NCBI GenBank assembly: GCA_037142915.1
Contig: JBAWZR010000024.1
Location: 1-14,629 of the forward strand
DNA length: 14,629 nucleotides
Reading direction: 5' to 3'
Source: JBAWZR01 sp037142915
GTDB lineage: Bacteria > Patescibacteriota > Minisyncoccia > Moranbacterales > UBA1568
The position numbers were made by a program, and so were the translations under genes. Below the pieces are notes generated by a model. It saw nothing but the letters and a program-made list of their open reading frames with translations. It was not told where the DNA came from and did no database searches. This document shows positions 13,208 through 14,629 of the stretch, piece by piece (position 1 is the first letter of the stretch; each line of letters begins with the position of its first letter).

Positions 13208-13330
13208 ATGGAATCGAAACATCAGGAAGACAACCACGGAAGAAATTTGCAATCAAAAATAGAGCACGCGCTCTTTTTTCTTTTCACAATTTGCTCTACA
13301 ATAGGGGTATATGAATATGAACATTTTTAA
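13208..13330 (+). CDS. Possible 40-residue small ORF with SD
   Basis: AAGGAAA directly precedes the ATG at 13208, and the frame runs 40 codons to a TAA at 13328-13330, overlapping the start of the next gene out of frame. The peptide is polar for 20 residues, then hydrophobic (ALFFLFTICSTIGV). The hairpin at 13261-13274 would cut the transcript inside the frame, so it may be a leader peptide in an attenuator or simply not translated. There are no recognisable homologues. Confidence 0.25.
   Translation: MESKHQEDNHGRNLQSKIEHALFFLFTICSTIGVYEYEHF
13261..13280 (+). terminator. Short terminator or attenuator hairpin
   Basis: agagc (13261-13265), loop acgc, gctct (13270-13274), then a T-rich run to 13279. 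It lies between the promoter at 13153 and the ATG at 13311. It would end a transcript of about 90 bases or attenuate read-through into the next gene. Confidence 0.55.
13297..13302 (+). promoter_or_regulatory. -10 box just upstream of the secreted-protein pair
   Basis: TACAAT (13297-13302) with only a T run at the -35 position. The transcript would start near 13309, almost at the ATG at 13311; a second in-frame ATG lies at 13317. Confidence 0.4.
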
Positions 13331-14273
13331 GAAACATCCTTCCATCCGTTGGGTTCTCGTCCTGCTCCTTGTAGCAGTGACGGGAGCTGCTCTGGCTGCC
13401 CCCAAACGACTCGTTTGGAATCCAAATCAACTCAATCCATCAAGCATCGCTCCGGGAGAAACCCAAACCCTCACCGCAACGCTGTATAACACCGGACCAG
13501 GTACATTTGAAACGGAGCATATAGCCGTGCAGGTGACTGGTGCGATAGAGGGCATCCTTCGGGCGGAAAAAGTACACCTCCCCAAACAACTAAAACGAGG
13601 AGAAAAAATCCAAGTTTCATTCAAAGTCACTATTCCATCCTCATTTCCTATGAGCGTGGTTGATGGTGATATTGTCTTGATCAAACAGGATGATAATGAA
13701 AATGACAGGAAAGATGAAAAGGGAAATCAAGAAAGAAAAGATATGAAAAAAATCTTCCTTTCCAATACACTTCCCGTTTCACTGACCATTTCATCTATTC
13801 CATTGCCACCCGATCCGGGTGAGGCAGGTAAGATTGATCTGTTAGGCATTGATGTTGGCGGTGGACCGAATAATGAACCAAATGGTGTCCGTGATGATAT
13901 CGATCGGTATATCGTGTTCAACTATCCAGATTCGGAGAAAAAACGTGAGGCTTTGAAACAGGAAGCGCGAGCGTTAAACCTCTTTCTCCGTGATGCGGGG
14001 GATAAAGTGAAGACGCGAGCGAATGATCTTGCAGATGGTATGGCTTCAGACTGTCGATATTTCGTTTCAGGAATGAAGAGTGAAGTGTCAATGCAAATGG
14101 GCAGCGCTTTATGGGCTCAGTTTTTAAACACCGAAAAGCGTAGTCGCATGTATGCTGATGCAAATAAACAACTTGGAGGAACATCTAATCCGAGAGGCCC
14201 AGTTCTTCTGAGTGAACGGGAAGCTCGATATAAATCAGGGTGTTTATTTGATCCCGACGTGCTTCCAAACTAG
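13311..14273 (+). CDS. Secreted protein of unknown function with an N-terminal Ig-like domain
   Basis: The family is not firmly recognised. The 320-residue product has a clear signal peptide (1 to about 30, ending ALAA). Residues 32-125 look like an Ig-like/CARDB-type beta-sandwich (LNPSSIAPGETQTLTATLYN, then a VSFKVTIP strand). A highly charged Asp/Lys/Asn linker follows (126-147). After a Pro-rich hinge comes a second region (about 172-320) with LLGIDVGGG and NGVRDDIDRYI, then NYPDSEKKREAL and helical segments with Cys 248 and 311. The Asp/Asn-rich NGVRDD segment could bind calcium, which is inference. The next gene starts 31 bases downstream with a good SD and also encodes a secreted protein. 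The ATG at 13317 is an equally possible start. Confidence 0.8.
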   Translation: MNMNIFKKHPSIRWVLVLLLVAVTGAALAAPKRLVWNPNQLNPSSIAPGETQTLTATLYNTGPGTFETEHIAVQVTGAIEGILRAEKVHLPKQLKRGEKIQVSFKVTIPSSFPMSVVDGDIVLIKQDDNENDRKDEKGNQERKDMKKIFLSNTLPVSLTISSIPLPPDPGEAGKIDLLGIDVGGGPNNEPNGVRDDIDRYIVFNYPDSEKKREALKQEARALNLFLRDAGDKVKTRANDLADGMASDCRYFVSGMKSEVSMQMGSALWAQFLNTEKRSRMYADANKQLGGTSNPRGPVLLSEREARYKSGCLFDPDVLPN

Positions 14274-14304
14274 TTAAAATATCAATCAAAAAGGTAGGTG
14301 AATC

Positions 14305-14629
14305 ATGAAAAGTTTGTGTATTATTGCATTGCTTGTTTGTAGTTGTTTGCAGGTTGTTTTCGCAGATTGTTCCACAAAGAAAACAATGATTTTCTTTGAA
14401 AATGGTGTGAATGTAGATAAACCTGTCGCTGCAGATTCTGTAATGTTATTAGAAGAAGCTGTATTGGCAAAAATTTCTTCTGCTCAGGCGGGTTGCATCT
14501 TAACCGATGTTGCCTACAACACTAACGAACCTCTCTTCCTCGATCTTCTGGAAGCGGGGGTTCAAAAGACACGGGAGCTTACATTGGATATGACGGACTT
14601 TTGGAAGCAATACTTTCGTGTTGCGCCCT
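14305..14629 (+). CDS. Secreted protein of unknown function, cut by the window end
   Basis: The ATG at 14305 is preceded by AGGTAGGTGA, the best SD in the window. The frame stays open for 108 codons to the window edge. The start has a signal peptide (MKSLCIIALLVCSCLQVVFA, cleavage likely after residue 20, just before DCS). The mature part includes IFFENGVNVDKP, AVLAKISSAQAGC and AYNTNEPLFLDLLEAGVQK, an alpha/beta-like pattern. The NGV followed by YN and DLLE..Q arrangement resembles exported proteins of unknown function seen in other bacteria, but this is from memory and not secure. It follows the previous gene by 31 bases and is probably co-transcribed with it. The C-terminus is missing. Confidence 0.75.
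   Translation, partial: MKSLCIIALLVCSCLQVVFADCSTKKTMIFFENGVNVDKPVAADSVMLLEEAVLAKISSAQAGCILTDVAYNTNEPLFLDLLEAGVQKTRELTLDMTDFWKQYFRVAP

Larger units (their letters stand above)
12975..13310. other. 336-base gap: hairpins, terminator and a short transcription unit
   Basis: In order this gap holds four elements. An 8-bp hairpin without a T run sits at 13005-13026. A longer imperfect hairpin built on gttgtca/tgacaac lies at 13078-13107. A strong bidirectional terminator follows at 13116-13141. Last is a promoter-to-terminator unit (13153-13280) just before the next gene. No protein-coding gene of normal size is present. Both hairpins before the terminator are in the 3' tail of the copper operon transcript and might stabilise it. 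Confidence 0.6.

Noticed and set aside
1..14629. CRISPR array, insertion sequence, transposase or phage gene
   Set aside because: There are no regularly spaced repeats, no transposase or integrase motifs and no terminal inverted repeats beyond terminators and the single short palindrome.

Overview
The window looks like chromosomal DNA from a bacterium of the Candidate Phyla Radiation (Patescibacteria, probably a Parcubacteria-type lineage). This is inference from style, not from a marker gene. The tRNA has no encoded CCA, and several start codons have no Shine-Dalgarno (SD) sequence or sit almost at the predicted transcription start. Promoters often use an extended -10 (TGnTATACT). Exported or membrane-anchored proteins of unknown function are numerous. 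The standard bacterial code fits, with TAA, TAG and TGA all serving as stops.

Layout. 1-55 is the 3' end of an unidentified gene. 175-1726 is a two-gene unit: an acidic single-pass membrane protein with one Cys near its C-terminus, then a membrane-anchored DsbA-type oxidoreductase with two thioredoxin-like motifs (CTAC and CPYC). A shared bidirectional terminator separates this unit from tRNA-Thr(CGT), which is on the minus strand with a near-consensus promoter. 2022-2741 holds two small minus-strand anchored proteins, the first with a DUF5666-like domain. Opposed promoters then lead to an RlpA-like exported protein (2878-3438) and a cyclophilin lipoprotein (3574-4332). The minus strand carries dnaX (4344-6038), a GtrA-family membrane protein (6159-6824) and a 316-residue protein with a duplicated small domain (6838-7788).

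7995-12974 is a copper-handling cluster. It encodes a secreted Met/Cys-rich protein, a fusion of a heavy-metal-binding domain with a DsbD/UreH-like membrane domain and a cupredoxin-like domain, and a Cu(I)-type P1B ATPase. The ATPase carries an unusual extension of about 260 residues: an extra predicted membrane helix followed by two related repeat units. If the topology is right, these units lie outside the cell membrane, next to the copper exit side. The fusion protein could deliver or oxidise/reduce copper at the same surface. The DsbA-like enzyme upstream is a separate unit that may share the thiol environment.

After a 336-base gap with two terminators and a possible short transcript come two genes for secreted proteins (13311-14273, and 14305 to the window end). 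They look like a co-transcribed pair of unknown function.

The strongest unusual signals are the duplicated C-terminal extension of the copper ATPase, an A7 slippery site in dnaX placed to make a 438-residue gamma-like product, the duplicated domain in the 316-residue protein, and the short transcription unit at about 13153-13280.
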